A program made the position numbers and the translations under genes. Positions 17,183 to 26,441 of a stretch of DNA of 64,000 bases are shown in pieces. Location: the NCBI GenBank assembly GCA_030145305.1, contig JAQYVX010000010.1, forward strand, positions 62,001 to 126,000, given 5' to 3'. Within the stretch, counting starts at the first letter, position 1. Each line of letters begins with the position of its first letter. The stretch comes from Halarcobacter sp. (GTDB lineage: Bacteria; Campylobacterota; Campylobacteria; Campylobacterales; Arcobacteraceae). The notes under the pieces were generated by a model, which worked only from the letters and a program-made list of their open reading frames with translations, ran no database searches and was not told the DNA's origin.

Positions 17183-17834
17183 AGTTAACAAAGACTTTCC
17201 TAATATTTCAAGTAGTTTTGAACTCTTAAAATTTCTAAAAGATGAAAATCTTTTAGAAAAGCATCCAGAATTTTGGTGGCCTAGCGCTACAGATTTTGAA
17301 ATATTAATTGGTGCAATTTTAACACAAAATACAAAATGGACTAATGTTGAAAAATCTCTTAAAAATTTAAAAAAATTAAATGCTTTATCTTTGGAAGCTT
17401 TATGTGAAATTGATTTAGATATTTTTATACAAGCAATTACTCCAAGTGGTTTTAAAAATCAAAAATCTGTAAGAATAAAACAACTTGCAAAAAATATTTT
17501 AGAAGATTTTTCTTCTTTTGAAAATTTTTGTGATAACGTTTCAAAAGAGTGGTTGCTCTCTCAAAAAGGAATTGGCTTAGAAACAGCAGATGCAATTCTT
17601 TGTTATGCTTGCCATAAAGAGTTTATGGTAGTTGATAAATATACTCAAAGATTAGTTTCTAATTTTGGTTTTGAGTTTGAATCTTATGAAGATTTACAAG
17701 CTTGGTGCGAATATGGAATTAATGAAAACTTTGATAAAATAATTGAACTTTATGGTTATGAGATATCTCTAAATAAGCTTTTTTGTAGATTTCATGGTAA
17801 AATAATTGAATTTATGAAGAGTAATAAATTATGA
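17166..17834 (+). CDS. 3-methyladenine DNA glycosylase (MagIII type, EndoIII fold)
   Basis: 222 residues. The helix-hairpin-helix reads LLSQKGIGLETADAILCYA near residues 130-148, with the catalytic Asp in VVDKYTQRL near 157. The position that is Lys in endonuclease III (GRKTA, beta-lyase) is Glu here (GLETA), and the four Cys of the iron-sulfur loop are absent; both features fit the monofunctional MagIII glycosylase described in Helicobacter pylori. It removes 3-alkyladenine from DNA in base excision repair. It overlaps ymdB by 17 nt. Confidence 0.85.
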   Translation: MQSLTKVNKDFPNISSSFELLKFLKDENLLEKHPEFWWPSATDFEILIGAILTQNTKWTNVEKSLKNLKKLNALSLEALCEIDLDIFIQAITPSGFKNQKSVRIKQLAKNILEDFSSFENFCDNVSKEWLLSQKGIGLETADAILCYACHKEFMVVDKYTQRLVSNFGFEFESYEDLQAWCEYGINENFDKIIELYGYEISLNKLFCRFHGKIIEFMKSNKL

Positions 17835-17863
17835 GTATAACAAGGGTTGAAAAAGGTTGAAGA

Positions 17864-18655
17864 ATGATTATAATCCCACAAACTAAAGGTGGAGTTGGAA
17901 AGTCTACAGTTGCTATGCAAGTAATTGCACCATATTTATTTAAAAAACATGGAAAAAAAGTAACTTATATTGAAATTGATGATGAAAATAATGATAGCAA
18001 TTCCTTTACAAGAACAGAAATTGTAAATAAAAGAATGTTAGGTACAAATAAACTAACAGAACTTGATGAGCTTATTTTAATGGATGACAACCATGAAATT
18101 ATTGTAGATGTTGGTGGAAATAAAACTTCTTCACTAGTCCTTGAAGAGATAAAAAAAGTTGGTACATTTGGAAATGTCAAATGGATTATTCCTTTAGGTG
18201 ATGGGGAACTTGATGGCAAAAATGCTATTGCGACTATGAAGAAAATTAGAAAAATAGAAAAAGATCCAGAAAAAAATGTAATGTTTGCTCTTAATCGTGC
18301 TATTTCTATCGAGCCTGATTATATTGAAGAACAATTTATAAACTTCTTTGGACACAAGTATTTAGACAGTAATTCAGTAATTTGTGATTTTGTAAAAGAT
18401 CCAAAATACTTTGCTGTTAAAAATGATAAAGTAATTACAATGAGTAGATATCTTGGAAGTACAGTTTGGGAAATGGCTTATAACAATACAGATTTTGCAG
18501 CAAAAGCTATTAATGCAAAAGAGTTAGGAGACATAGAAAGTGCGAGAAAGTTTTTATTTTTCAGAAGAATTCAAACTGAAGCAAAAGATTATGTTTTAGG
18601 AACTTTAAATAAAATATTTTGTGATTTAGACCAATGGCTTGATATTAAGAAATAA
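17864..18655 (+). CDS. Orphan ParA/MinD-superfamily P-loop ATPase
   Basis: 263 residues. A deviant Walker A motif, KGGVGKST (residues 8-15), marks the ParA/MinD/SIMIBI class; switch I is IEIDDENNDSN near 37-47 and the Walker B-like strand is EIIVDVGG near 79-86. There is no N-terminal HTH and no neighbouring parB, minC/E or flagellar gene. It lacks the amphipathic MinD tail. It lies 24 nt before a small gene for a tail-anchored protein, so the two may form a spatial-positioning pair at the membrane; that is inference. A GGTTGAAGA site precedes the ATG. Confidence 0.8.
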   Translation: MIIIPQTKGGVGKSTVAMQVIAPYLFKKHGKKVTYIEIDDENNDSNSFTRTEIVNKRMLGTNKLTELDELILMDDNHEIIVDVGGNKTSSLVLEEIKKVGTFGNVKWIIPLGDGELDGKNAIATMKKIRKIEKDPEKNVMFALNRAISIEPDYIEEQFINFFGHKYLDSNSVICDFVKDPKYFAVKNDKVITMSRYLGSTVWEMAYNNTDFAAKAINAKELGDIESARKFLFFRRIQTEAKDYVLGTLNKIFCDLDQWLDIKK

Positions 18656-18679
18656 ATAAAAAGTGAGTAAAATTATATA

Positions 18680-18928
18680 ATGAGTGATATGAGCTTCAAG
18701 CAAGCAAAAGAGATAGTTGAAAGACTTGAATTATCTGATCTTAGTTTAAAAAATTCTTTTGACAATATCGACTATGCAAGACGTTCATTGGATGATTCTA
18801 TAATTGAACAAAAAAAAGTATTAAAACAACTACCTGAAAAAGACAATAAAATAAAATATTTATATTTAATTATTATGTTAAATATTGGTTTTATATTAGG
18901 ACTTTTTGTAGGCAAATATTTATTATAA
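18680..18928 (+). CDS. Small tail-anchored protein downstream of ParA-like ATPase
   Basis: 82 residues, not recognised. Residues 1-55 are charged and helical (possible coiled coil around SLKNSFDNIDYARRSLDDSI), and a single C-terminal membrane helix with a GxxxG-like stretch (IGFILGLFVGKYLL, about 68-82) ends the protein. It follows the ParA-like gene by 24 nt and probably shares its transcript. A membrane partner or cargo adaptor for the ATPase is a reasonable guess. A weak hairpin (18934-18953) follows. Confidence 0.6.
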   Translation: MSDMSFKQAKEIVERLELSDLSLKNSFDNIDYARRSLDDSIIEQKKVLKQLPEKDNKIKYLYLIIMLNIGFILGLFVGKYLL

Positions 18929-18965
18929 AAAATGAGGCTTTATTTAGAAGCTCTTTAAGATTTTA

Positions 18966-19004
18966 CTACTTTTAAGTGAATTTTATATCCACTATAAAAA
19001 GTAG
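18966..19004 (+). other. Hairpin in the ubiE leader region
   Basis: CTACTTTT (18966-18973) pairs with AAAAGTAG (18997-19004), and AGTG with CACT inside it. The hairpin ends seven nt before the AAGGA of ubiE. It contains a 17-nt string ending in CTTTTAAG that also occurs just upstream of ymdB near 16333-16349. Confidence 0.5.
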
Positions 19005-19024
19005 ACACAAAAGGAATGGAATTA

Positions 19025-19735
19025 ATGGGTAAACAAGAAAAAATTGTATCAATGTTCAATGATATTGCAGGAACTTACGATATTGCGAATAGAGTTCTTA
19101 GTATGGGAATTGATAAATCTTGGAGAAATAAAGCTTGTAATTTAGCATATAAGTTTTATGGTAAAAGTGAAATTGAAAGAATAGTTGATGTTGCTTGTGG
19201 AACGGGTGATATGATTGAATTTTGGAAAAAAATAGCACTTTCAAATGGTGTTAATCTACAAAATATTGTAGGAGTAGATCCAAGTGTTGGCATGATGGAT
19301 ATGGCGAAAGTTAAATTACCTGAAGTTCAATTTATAGAAGCAGGTGCTGCTCAAATGCCACTTGAGAGTAACAGCGCTGATATTATTTCTATTTCATATG
19401 GAATTAGAAATGTAGTTCAAAGACAAGAAGCTTTTGACGAATTTGCAAGAGTTCTAAAAAAAGATGGACTAGTTGTAATTTCAGAATTTACAAAAAAACA
19501 AAAAACAAATCCACTTGATTATGCAACTGACTTTTATATGAATAAAGTACTACCTACACTAGGTGGTTTAATTTCAAAAAATAAAGAAGCTTATACGTAT
19601 TTACCAAACTCAATTGACGAGTTTCTAACAACAGAAAATCTTTGTAAAGAGTTAAAACAAGCAGGACTTGAACCAATTCATACTCAATCATTTTCAATGA
19701 AAATATCAACTTTAATTATTGCAAGAAAACTGTAA
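19025..19735 (+). CDS. ubiE: Demethylmenaquinone methyltransferase UbiE/MenG
   Basis: 236 residues from the ATG at 19025; the ATG at 19016 directly abuts AAGGA and is too close, while 19025 has 9-nt spacing. It is a SAM-dependent C-methyltransferase for the last step of menaquinone synthesis. Motifs: FNDIAGTYDIANRVLSMG near residues 12-29 (UbiE signature), SAM motif VDVACGTGDM near 57-66, SYGIRNV near 118 and VVISEFTKK near 152. The neighbour xseA follows by 27 nt; this pair is often adjacent in the phylum. Confidence 0.93.
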   Translation: MGKQEKIVSMFNDIAGTYDIANRVLSMGIDKSWRNKACNLAYKFYGKSEIERIVDVACGTGDMIEFWKKIALSNGVNLQNIVGVDPSVGMMDMAKVKLPEVQFIEAGAAQMPLESNSADIISISYGIRNVVQRQEAFDEFARVLKKDGLVVISEFTKKQKTNPLDYATDFYMNKVLPTLGGLISKNKEAYTYLPNSIDEFLTTENLCKELKQAGLEPIHTQSFSMKISTLIIARKL

Positions 19736-19762
19736 GTTTTGCAATAATTAAAAGGAAAAAAT

Positions 19763-20950
19763 TTGAATGCCCCCATTTCAGTATCAACACTAAATACCCA
19801 AATAAAATCACTTTTAGAGACTACTTTTATAAATGTTTACGTTGAAGGAGAGATCTCAAATCTAACTTATCATAACTCAGGACATATATACTTCTCAGTA
19901 AAAGATGCAAGTTCTACAATTTCTTGTGTAATGTTTAAAGGAAATGCAAAATACCTAAAATTCCAGCTTGAAGTTGGACAAAAAGTGCTTATTTCTGGAA
20001 CAATAACTGTTTATACGCCAAGAGGTTCTTATCAACTTATGTGTAATAAAATTGAACCTTCAGGGCAAGGGGCTTTGGCTTTAGCTTATGAACAATTAAA
20101 ACAAAAATTACATTCAAAAGGTTATTTTGAACAAAGTATCAAAAAAAAACTTCCCACTTATCCAAAAAAAATAGCACTTGTAACCTCTGCTACAGGAGCT
20201 GCAATTGCCGATATGAAAAAAGTTGCTTTTCACAGATGGCCTTTAACACAATTAATTTTAGTTCCAAGTTTAGTTCAAGGAGAGGATTCAAAATATGATA
20301 TTGTGGAATCAATTAAATATGCAAATTCTTTAGATGTAAACTTGATAGTAGTTGGACGTGGTGGTGGAAGTATTGAAGATTTATGGGCCTTTAATGAAGA
20401 AATAGTTGCCCTTGCAATTTATGAATGTGAAAAACCAGTAATCTCAGCAGTTGGACATGAAATAGATTTTTTAATCTCAGATTTTGTGGCTGATATTAGA
20501 GCTGCTACACCTTCTAATGCCATGGAAATAGCACTTCCTGATATTAATGAACATAGAATTTATATTGATACTTTAAGTTCTGATATGGAAAATAGAACAA
20601 AAAATACTCTTTTACAAAAAGAGAATGAACTTAAAAATATGTTTAAACTATTTGAGCAAAATTCAATAGAATCAAAATTTAGATTTATTTCTCAGCAAAT
20701 AAATCTAATAAAGCACAATTATGAAAATTACTTGCAACAAATATTAAGTACAAAAGAAAATAGATTAAATATTTTAAAAGGTGCGATTGAATCAAAAAAT
20801 CCTAAAAACAATATTCAAAATGGTTATGCTCAAATTTCCTTAAATAATAAAATAATAGATATTGAGAAACTAAAATTAAATGATGAAATCACGCTACAAA
20901 GCCCTAATATTATTGTCTCTTGTACTGTAAATAATATTAAAAAACAATAG
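19763..20950 (+). CDS. xseA: Exodeoxyribonuclease VII large subunit
   Basis: 395 residues with a TTG start preceded by AAAGGAAA. It degrades single-stranded DNA with XseB. An N-terminal OB fold (about 1-95, with EGEISNLTYHNSGHIYFSV) is followed by the catalytic domain, including VTSATGAAIADM near 137 and GRGGGSIEDLWAFNEE near 195-210, then a long coiled-coil region and a short C-terminal tail. It is somewhat shorter than E. coli XseA (456). The small subunit gene is not in this window. Confidence 0.95.
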   Translation: MNAPISVSTLNTQIKSLLETTFINVYVEGEISNLTYHNSGHIYFSVKDASSTISCVMFKGNAKYLKFQLEVGQKVLISGTITVYTPRGSYQLMCNKIEPSGQGALALAYEQLKQKLHSKGYFEQSIKKKLPTYPKKIALVTSATGAAIADMKKVAFHRWPLTQLILVPSLVQGEDSKYDIVESIKYANSLDVNLIVVGRGGGSIEDLWAFNEEIVALAIYECEKPVISAVGHEIDFLISDFVADIRAATPSNAMEIALPDINEHRIYIDTLSSDMENRTKNTLLQKENELKNMFKLFEQNSIESKFRFISQQINLIKHNYENYLQQILSTKENRLNILKGAIESKNPKNNIQNGYAQISLNNKIIDIEKLKLNDEITLQSPNIIVSCTVNNIKKQ

Positions 20951-21001
20951 TAATTTAAGTTTATAAAAGATAAAATATATAAATTTGTAAGAAAGGTTTG
21001 T

Positions 21002-23179
21002 ATGAAAAAAGAATCAATTGCTAATAAAATTAGTTCAAGACTTATATTATATGCTTTTATAATTATCATAGCCGCAGCTGGGATTTCATATTATATGATT
21101 AATAATATGAAAAAAGATGTTGAATTAAATACAAAAAAACATTTTAAGACAATGATAAAAGAACGTATCAAATCTAAAATGGATGTAGGTATTTCAAATG
21201 CAGTTACGATTTCTAAAAATACAGACATTATTACAGCCTTAGAACTTTTTGATAGAGATCTTGCAAAATTAGCATTATCTGGAATCTCTGATGCAATGAG
21301 AGAAAATACTTCTTTAAGTAATATAAAAATTCATATACATGACAAAGATGTAAAATCTTATTTAAGAGGCTGGAAAGTTGATAAATATGGTGATGATTTA
21401 AGTTCTTTTAGAAAGACAATCTTAGAAGTTAAAAAAACAGAAAAAGCTTTAGCTGCTGTTGAAGTAGGACGAGCAGGTTTAGTTTTAAGAGGTTTAGCTC
21501 CTATTTTTAACATTGATAAAGAGTATATTGGCTCAATTGAATTTATACAAGGTTATAATTCTGTTATAAAAGATTTTGAAAATGATAAAGAATTTCTACT
21601 TGTTTTGATGGATGAAAAATATAAAAGAGGTGATGCCTTAAGCGCTGAAAATAAAATTGGTAAATATTATCTTTCTCAAAAAATTGTAAACAAAGACTTT
21701 AAAAATTCAGTTTCTAGTATTAATTTAGATACTTTAGTTAAAAATGGATATCTAACAGATTCAAAATATTATTACGCAAGCTTCCCAATAAAAGATTTAG
21801 AGGGTAATAAAGTTGGTATGTATGTATTAGGAACGGATATTGGAAAAATACAAAAACTTATTGATCATTCGAGTTTAATTGTTTTTTCAATGTTAGGATT
21901 AATGATAGCTCTTACAATAATTTTAATTTTTACAACAATGTACTTATTTAAGAAAATAATAACAAATGAATTGACTAAATTTAAAACAAATTTTGAATAC
22001 TTTTTAGAGTTTGTATCTTTTAAAATTAATCGATTTGAAAAAGCAGAAATACAAAATAATGATGAAATTGGTGAAATGCTTACTATGCTAAATGTAGCAG
22101 CAGATACCTTTGATAGAAAGATTAAAGAAGATATGTTAGTAATTGGTGAAATTGTTTTAACTACTGATAAAGTTGAACAAGGGATTTACAAATGTAGAAT
22201 TAATTCTGATTCTGAAAATCCAATGATTATGACATTAAAAAATACTTTAAATAAAATGCTTAATGTTACAGAACATAATATGAACGAATTAATAAAAGCT
22301 GTTACCCATTATGCAAATGATGATTATCGAGAAAAAGTAAAAATATCTCCAAAACTAAAAGAAAATATGCTTGAAGTTATGGAAAGTATAAATAAACTTT
22401 GTGATTCATTAGGGAAGGGAGCAAAAACTAACTTAGCTAATGGACAATCTTTAGAACAAAATTCAATTAGTATGACAGCCTCTGTAAATAACTTAGCAAC
22501 AAAAGCAAATGAGCAAGCGGCATCTTTGGAAGAAACAGCAGCCGCAGTTGAAGAGATTACTTCAATTACTAGAAACAATGCTGAAAATTCTACAAAAATG
22601 GCAAAACTTGGGGAAACAGTTAAACTTTCAGTTAACTCAGGACAAAAATTAGCAACAAGAACAGCTAAGTCTATGGATGAAATAAATGAGAAAGTTACAG
22701 CAATAAACGAAGCAATTAATATAATTGATCAAATAGCTTTCCAAACAAATATTCTTTCACTTAATGCAGCGGTAGAAGCAGCAACAGCAGGAGAAGCTGG
22801 AAAAGGCTTTGCCGTAGTTGCTCAAGAAGTAAGAAATCTTGCTTCTAGAAGTGCAGAAGCTGCAAAAGAGATTAAAGCCTTAGTTGAAGATGCAAATACG
22901 AAAGCTAACGATGGTAAAAAAATATCTGATGATATGATTACAGGTTATGAAGAATTAAATACGCATATTATTGAAACAATTCATTTAATAGAGAATGTAT
23001 CTCATGCTTCAAAAGAACAAATGACGGGAATTGAACAAATTAATGATGCAATTACTATGCTTGATAGAGTAACACAAGAAAATGCAAGTGAAGCAAACCA
23101 AGTAAAAGCAATAGCAAATGAAGTTGCAGATATGGCAAATGGCCTAGTTTCAGATGCAAAAAGCAAAAAATTTAACTAA
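21002..23179 (+). CDS. Methyl-accepting chemotaxis protein, Cache sensor
   Basis: 725 residues. TM1 is about 14-33, a periplasmic double-Cache-like domain about 40-285 (contains [13 protein letters not shown] and [10 protein letters not shown], wording typical of Cache_3-like sensors), TM2 about 296-318, then a HAMP-like and helical region and the MCP signalling domain. The kinase-contact tip [19 protein letters not shown] lies near 577-595. There is no C-terminal CheR-binding pentapeptide. It is the first gene of a tight operon with a PAS protein, CheW and two receiver proteins. The ligand is unknown. The tip-coding DNA is nearly identical to that of the second MCP at 55085. Confidence 0.92.
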   Translation: MKKESIANKISSRLILYAFIIIIAAAGISYYMINNMKKDVELNTKKHFKTMIKERIKSKMDVGISNAVTISKNTDIITALELFDRDLAKLALSGISDAMRENTSLSNIKIHIHDKDVKSYLRGWKVDKYGDDLSSFRKTILEVKKTEKALAAVEVGRAGLVLRGLAPIFNIDKEYIGSIEFIQGYNSVIKDFENDKEFLLVLMDEKYKRGDALSAENKIGKYYLSQKIVNKDFKNSVSSINLDTLVKNGYLTDSKYYYASFPIKDLEGNKVGMYVLGTDIGKIQKLIDHSSLIVFSMLGLMIALTIILIFTTMYLFKKIITNELTKFKTNFEYFLEFVSFKINRFEKAEIQNNDEIGEMLTMLNVAADTFDRKIKEDMLVIGEIVLTTDKVEQGIYKCRINSDSENPMIMTLKNTLNKMLNVTEHNMNELIKAVTHYANDDYREKVKISPKLKENMLEVMESINKLCDSLGKGAKTNLANGQSLEQNSISMTASVNNLATKANEQAASLEETAAAVEEITSITRNNAENSTKMAKLGETVKLSVNSGQKLATRTAKSMDEINEKVTAINEAINIIDQIAFQTNILSLNAAVEAATAGEAGKGFAVVAQEVRNLASRSAEAAKEIKALVEDANTKANDGKKISDDMITGYEELNTHIIETIHLIENVSHASKEQMTGIEQINDAITMLDRVTQENASEANQVKAIANEVADMANGLVSDAKSKKFN

Positions 23180-23189
23180 GGAGTAGGAT

Positions 23190-23594
23190 ATGGCAGTAGG
23201 ACAAGAAACAGTTTTAGATGATTATGCATTCTTAGTTAGTGAAACAGATGCAAAAGGAAATATTAGATTTGCAAATGAAGATTTTTGTAAAATTGCAGAA
23301 TACACATTAGAAGAATTAATAGGACAACCTCATAGTATGGTAAGACATAAAGACATGCCAAAAAAAGCATTTAAATCTTTATGGAGTACAGTACAATCAG
23401 GTGAAACATGGAGTGGATATGTGAAAAATATCACTGGTTCGGGTGGTTTTTATTGGGTATTTGCTACTGTTTATCCTTTTGTAAGTTGTGATGGCTCGAA
23501 AGGTTATTTGTCATGCAGAAGAAAACCTTCTGTTGAAGAAATTAAAGAAGTAGAAGAATTATACTCAGAATGGAATAAAGAAGAAGGAAACTAA
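23190..23594 (+). CDS. Aer/CetB-like PAS-domain protein
   Basis: 134 residues, a single PAS domain with the Aer-type layout: NIRFANEDFCKIAEYTLEEL near residues 21-40, GQPHSMVRHKDMPKKAF near 42-58 and NITGSGGFYWVF near 82-93. PAS domains of this subtype in Aer and Campylobacter CetB bind FAD and sense redox or energy state. It follows the MCP by 10 nt. CetB works with a separate receptor, CetA, so a bipartite receptor is plausible here, although this MCP has a full periplasmic sensor that CetA lacks. Confidence 0.85.
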   Translation: MAVGQETVLDDYAFLVSETDAKGNIRFANEDFCKIAEYTLEELIGQPHSMVRHKDMPKKAFKSLWSTVQSGETWSGYVKNITGSGGFYWVFATVYPFVSCDGSKGYLSCRRKPSVEEIKEVEELYSEWNKEEGN

Positions 23595-23598
23595 TAAG

Positions 23599-24102
23599 AT
23601 GAGAGAAACAAAGAATGTAAATAATTATTCAAATGAAGAAGTTATTGATTATACAAATACAAGTGAATTTATGACTTTTGAATTAGGTAAAATGAAGTAT
23701 GCAATTGAATTACCAAAAATTAGAGAAATTTTAACATACCCTGATAATATAACTACTTTACCAAATACTACAAATTGGGTAAAAGGGCTTATTAATCTAA
23801 GAGGTGAAGTTGTTCCAATTTTGGATATTAGAATTAAATTTAATACAGGTGAAGCAATTTATAATGAAAATACCTCTGTGATTGCTGTTATTACAGAAGA
23901 TAAGAGAATGGTAGGTATTATAGTTGATAAAGTTGATGATGTACAAAGATTAGATACTACTACATTAGCACCAGTTTCAGATATGGGTTCAGCAATTCCT
24001 TCAAGATATTTAAAAGGTTTTGTAAGATTAGCAAATAATCAAATGCTTGTAGTTATGGATATTGAATCAGTAGTACATAAAGATGAATTAAAAGACCAAT
24101 AA
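23599..24102 (+). CDS. cheW: CheW-type coupling protein
   Basis: 167 residues. The CheW fold begins near residue 23 (EFMTFELGKMKYAIELPKIREIL), with WVKGLINLRGEVVPILDIR near 62-80, the conserved receptor-contact region, and GIIVDKVDDV near 118. It couples receptors to CheA; no cheA lies nearby, so it must use a kinase encoded elsewhere or act with this receptor set only. A 22-residue N-terminal extension precedes the fold. Spacing to neighbours is 4 and 11 nt. Confidence 0.9.
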   Translation: MRETKNVNNYSNEEVIDYTNTSEFMTFELGKMKYAIELPKIREILTYPDNITTLPNTTNWVKGLINLRGEVVPILDIRIKFNTGEAIYNENTSVIAVITEDKRMVGIIVDKVDDVQRLDTTTLAPVSDMGSAIPSRYLKGFVRLANNQMLVVMDIESVVHKDELKDQ

Positions 24103-24113
24103 TAAGAAGTATA

Positions 24114-24506
24114 ATGCAAGAAAAAATAAAAAAGTTAAAAAGTTTAAAACTCCTTTTTGTTGAAGACGAAGAGGATTTAATGGAAATTATAACTGATACA
24201 TTAAATAAACTTGAAGCAAACTTTTTGAGTGCTAGAAATGGTGAAGAAGCCTTAGCTGTAATTGAAAAGAATAGTGATATTGATCTTATTATTACAGATT
24301 TAAATATGCCTGTAATGAATGGATTTGCTATGGCAAAAGAGCTTCTCAAAAAAGGTAATAAAATACCAATAATTGTCATGTCTGCACATACTGAGACGGA
24401 TTATATAGAGAATGCAAGAGAATTAGGAATTGAGAATTATTTGTTAAAACCATTTGATTTTATCAAATTTATAGATTTGGTTACTAGTATGGAAATAAAA
24501 AAATAG
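24114..24506 (+). CDS. Single-domain response regulator (CheY-like)
   Basis: 130 residues, receiver only: acidic pair in LLFVEDEED near residues 13-21, acceptor Asp in LIITDLNMPVMNG near 60-72, and Lys in LLKPFD near 112. It has no output domain. Its TAG stop overlaps the GTG start of the next gene by one base (TAGTG), which suggests translational coupling. In this operon it could act as a CheY-like output or as a phosphate sink for the receptor module. Confidence 0.9.
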   Translation: MQEKIKKLKSLKLLFVEDEEDLMEIITDTLNKLEANFLSARNGEEALAVIEKNSDIDLIITDLNMPVMNGFAMAKELLKKGNKIPIIVMSAHTETDYIENARELGIENYLLKPFDFIKFIDLVTSMEIKK

Positions 24507-25882
24507 TGGCAACAATAGATAAAAAACTCTTCAAAAGATTAAAGGTTCTTTATGTAGAAGATGATAGTAGTGTAAGAAATGAACTATCATCTTTATTATC
24601 GAACTTTTTTAATAATGTTTATACTGCAAGCAATGGAGAAGAGGGTTTGGAATTATATATTAGTAAACAAAAAGATATTGATATTATAATTGCTGACATA
24701 AATATGCCAAAAATGACTGGCATAGAAATGCTAGAAGAGATTAGGAAATTTGACAAAAATATACCTGCAATTTTTACGACAGCTTATTCTGATACAGAGT
24801 TTTTAATTGATGCAATTAAGTTAAAAGTTTTTGAATATTGTATTAAACCTATTGATATTAGACTTTTAATAAATACCTTAGGCGAACTAGCAAATATCCT
24901 TTATCAAGATTTTCTACTTAAACAACAAAATAGAAAATTAAATAAATATAAAGATATTATATATAGTAATAATATTGTTATTAGAACAAATAAAAATATG
25001 AAAATCTCTTTTGTTAATAATCTTTTTTGTGAAATCACAGGATTTGAGAAAAAAGATTTAATTGGAAAAGATTTATCAAGTTTAAAACATAAAGATATTA
25101 ATCCTGATATTTATAAAAATATCTATAATAGTATTTTAAGTAATAAACAATGGAATGGACAATTAAAGAATATCACTAAAGATGGAAATTATTATATAGC
25201 AGAAACAAGTGCAATAAGTACTTTAAGTGATACAGGTGAAGTTACAGGTTGTTTGATAATTCAAAAAGATGAAACAGAAAAAAGCATAAAAAATAGAGAA
25301 GTTCGAACTTCGTTGATAAAAGACAAAGGTCAAATTTTAATTAAAAGTAAAGAAAATAGCGCAGAGTTTCAAGTTAATATAAATAATTTACGTGATGAAA
25401 TTGAAGTACTAAAAAATAAATTAAATGAAACAAGAGTAGAAAAAGATAGGTATCTTTATTCAATTGAGAAGTATACTAATGAAAACAAAAAACTAAAATT
25501 AGAGTTAAAACAATATAAAGATAATTCAAGCTACCTTGAACAAAAAAATGCACAAAATAAAATGCTTTTAAAAGAAAATATTGATATGAAGAATGAATTA
25601 AAAAAATTGAATTCAAAATTTGAAAATATAAAAGAAGAGCATAAAAAAGAGTGTAAACAAATAAAAATTAATTATGAAGTTCAAATAGATGATTTTGAGC
25701 AAGAACTTAGTACTTTAAATGAAAAATTATCAGAAATAGGAAATGTAGAATCTATATCTCAAAAACTTAACTATTGGAAAGAAAAAGCTAAAAATGAAGC
25801 ACAAAAGTTGGAGAAGTTAGAAAGAGATGTTATTCAACTTGGAGATAAAACTATAATGGCAAAATTATTTAAAAATAGATAG
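24506..25882 (+). CDS. Response regulator: receiver-PAS-coiled coil
   Basis: 458 residues, GTG start. Receiver 1-130 (acidic pair in LYVEDDSS, acceptor Asp in IIIADINMPKMTG, Lys in CIKPID). A PAS domain follows at about 145-260 (FVNNLFCEITGFEKKDLIG; WNGQLKNITKDGNYY), then a long coiled coil at about 275-450, predicted from the charged heptad-like pattern. There is no HTH, GGDEF, EAL or kinase domain. The coiled coil suggests a scaffold or structural output. A terminator hairpin overlaps the stop codon. Confidence 0.85.
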   Translation: MATIDKKLFKRLKVLYVEDDSSVRNELSSLLSNFFNNVYTASNGEEGLELYISKQKDIDIIIADINMPKMTGIEMLEEIRKFDKNIPAIFTTAYSDTEFLIDAIKLKVFEYCIKPIDIRLLINTLGELANILYQDFLLKQQNRKLNKYKDIIYSNNIVIRTNKNMKISFVNNLFCEITGFEKKDLIGKDLSSLKHKDINPDIYKNIYNSILSNKQWNGQLKNITKDGNYYIAETSAISTLSDTGEVTGCLIIQKDETEKSIKNREVRTSLIKDKGQILIKSKENSAEFQVNINNLRDEIEVLKNKLNETRVEKDRYLYSIEKYTNENKKLKLELKQYKDNSSYLEQKNAQNKMLLKENIDMKNELKKLNSKFENIKEEHKKECKQIKINYEVQIDDFEQELSTLNEKLSEIGNVESISQKLNYWKEKAKNEAQKLEKLERDVIQLGDKTIMAKLFKNR

Positions 25883-25907
25883 AATTTAATATTTTCTATC
25901 TATTTTT
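25871..25907. terminator. Bidirectional terminator between the chemosensory operon and cyclophilin
   Basis: A perfect 14-bp stem (25871-25884 with 25894-25907) and 9-nt loop, with A- and T-tract ends on both strands. It overlaps the final codons of the upstream gene and lies 3 nt before the end of the convergent gene. Confidence 0.9.
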
Positions 25908-25910
25908 TAA

Positions 25911-26441
25911 CTATTTAATAGTAATTGATATAATTTTTTGATCTGTTAAAGGTTTATTCCCTTTATATTTACCAGAAGTTGGAACATTCTCTAATGATTT
26001 TAAAGTTTTACCACTTTCTTTTACATATCCAAAAATTGTATGCTTCCCATTTAACCAATATGCAGGAACTGTTGTAATAAAAAATTGACTTCCATTTGTA
26101 TTTGGTCCTGAGTTAGCCATAGCTAAAATTCCAGGTTTATCAAATACTGCATTAGGTGCAAATTCATCTTTAAAAGATTTTCCCCAAATTGATTCTCCAC
26201 CTCTACCTGTACCAGTTGGATCTCCACCTTGAATCATAAAATTTTTAATAATTCTATGAAAAATTAAACCATTGTAATAACCATTTTTGGCATGTGTTAC
26301 AAAGTTTTCAACTGTTTTTGGAGCTAAATCAGGTCTTAATTCAACTTCTATATCCCCTTGAGTAGTTTTAAAAACAGCTATTGGATTTGCTGCTTGTAAA
26401 AATAATACTGAACAAAATAAAATAAAAAATATTTTCTTCAT
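25911..26441 (-). CDS. Exported cyclophilin-type peptidyl-prolyl isomerase
   Basis: 176 residues. A signal peptide (KKIFFILFCSVLFLQAA, cleavage near 17-18) is followed by a cyclophilin domain: FKTTQGDIEVELRPDLAP, NGLIFHRIIKNFMIQGGDP near residues 58-76 with the catalytic Arg in FHR, MANSGPNTNGSQFFIT near 108-123 and LNGKHTIFGYV near 130-140. It should catalyse proline isomerisation in the periplasm. It converges on the chemosensory operon. Confidence 0.93.
   Translation of the reverse strand: MKKIFFILFCSVLFLQAANPIAVFKTTQGDIEVELRPDLAPKTVENFVTHAKNGYYNGLIFHRIIKNFMIQGGDPTGTGRGGESIWGKSFKDEFAPNAVFDKPGILAMANSGPNTNGSQFFITTVPAYWLNGKHTIFGYVKESGKTLKSLENVPTSGKYKGNKPLTDQKIISITIK

Noticed and set aside
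17166-17834. Annotation as endonuclease III (Nth)
   Set aside because: The lyase Lys is Glu and the iron-sulfur Cys residues are missing; MagIII-type glycosylase fits better.
23190-23594. Naming the MCP-PAS pair CetA-CetB
   Set aside because: CetB-like PAS is plausible, but the MCP has a large periplasmic Cache domain that CetA lacks, so the names were not used.
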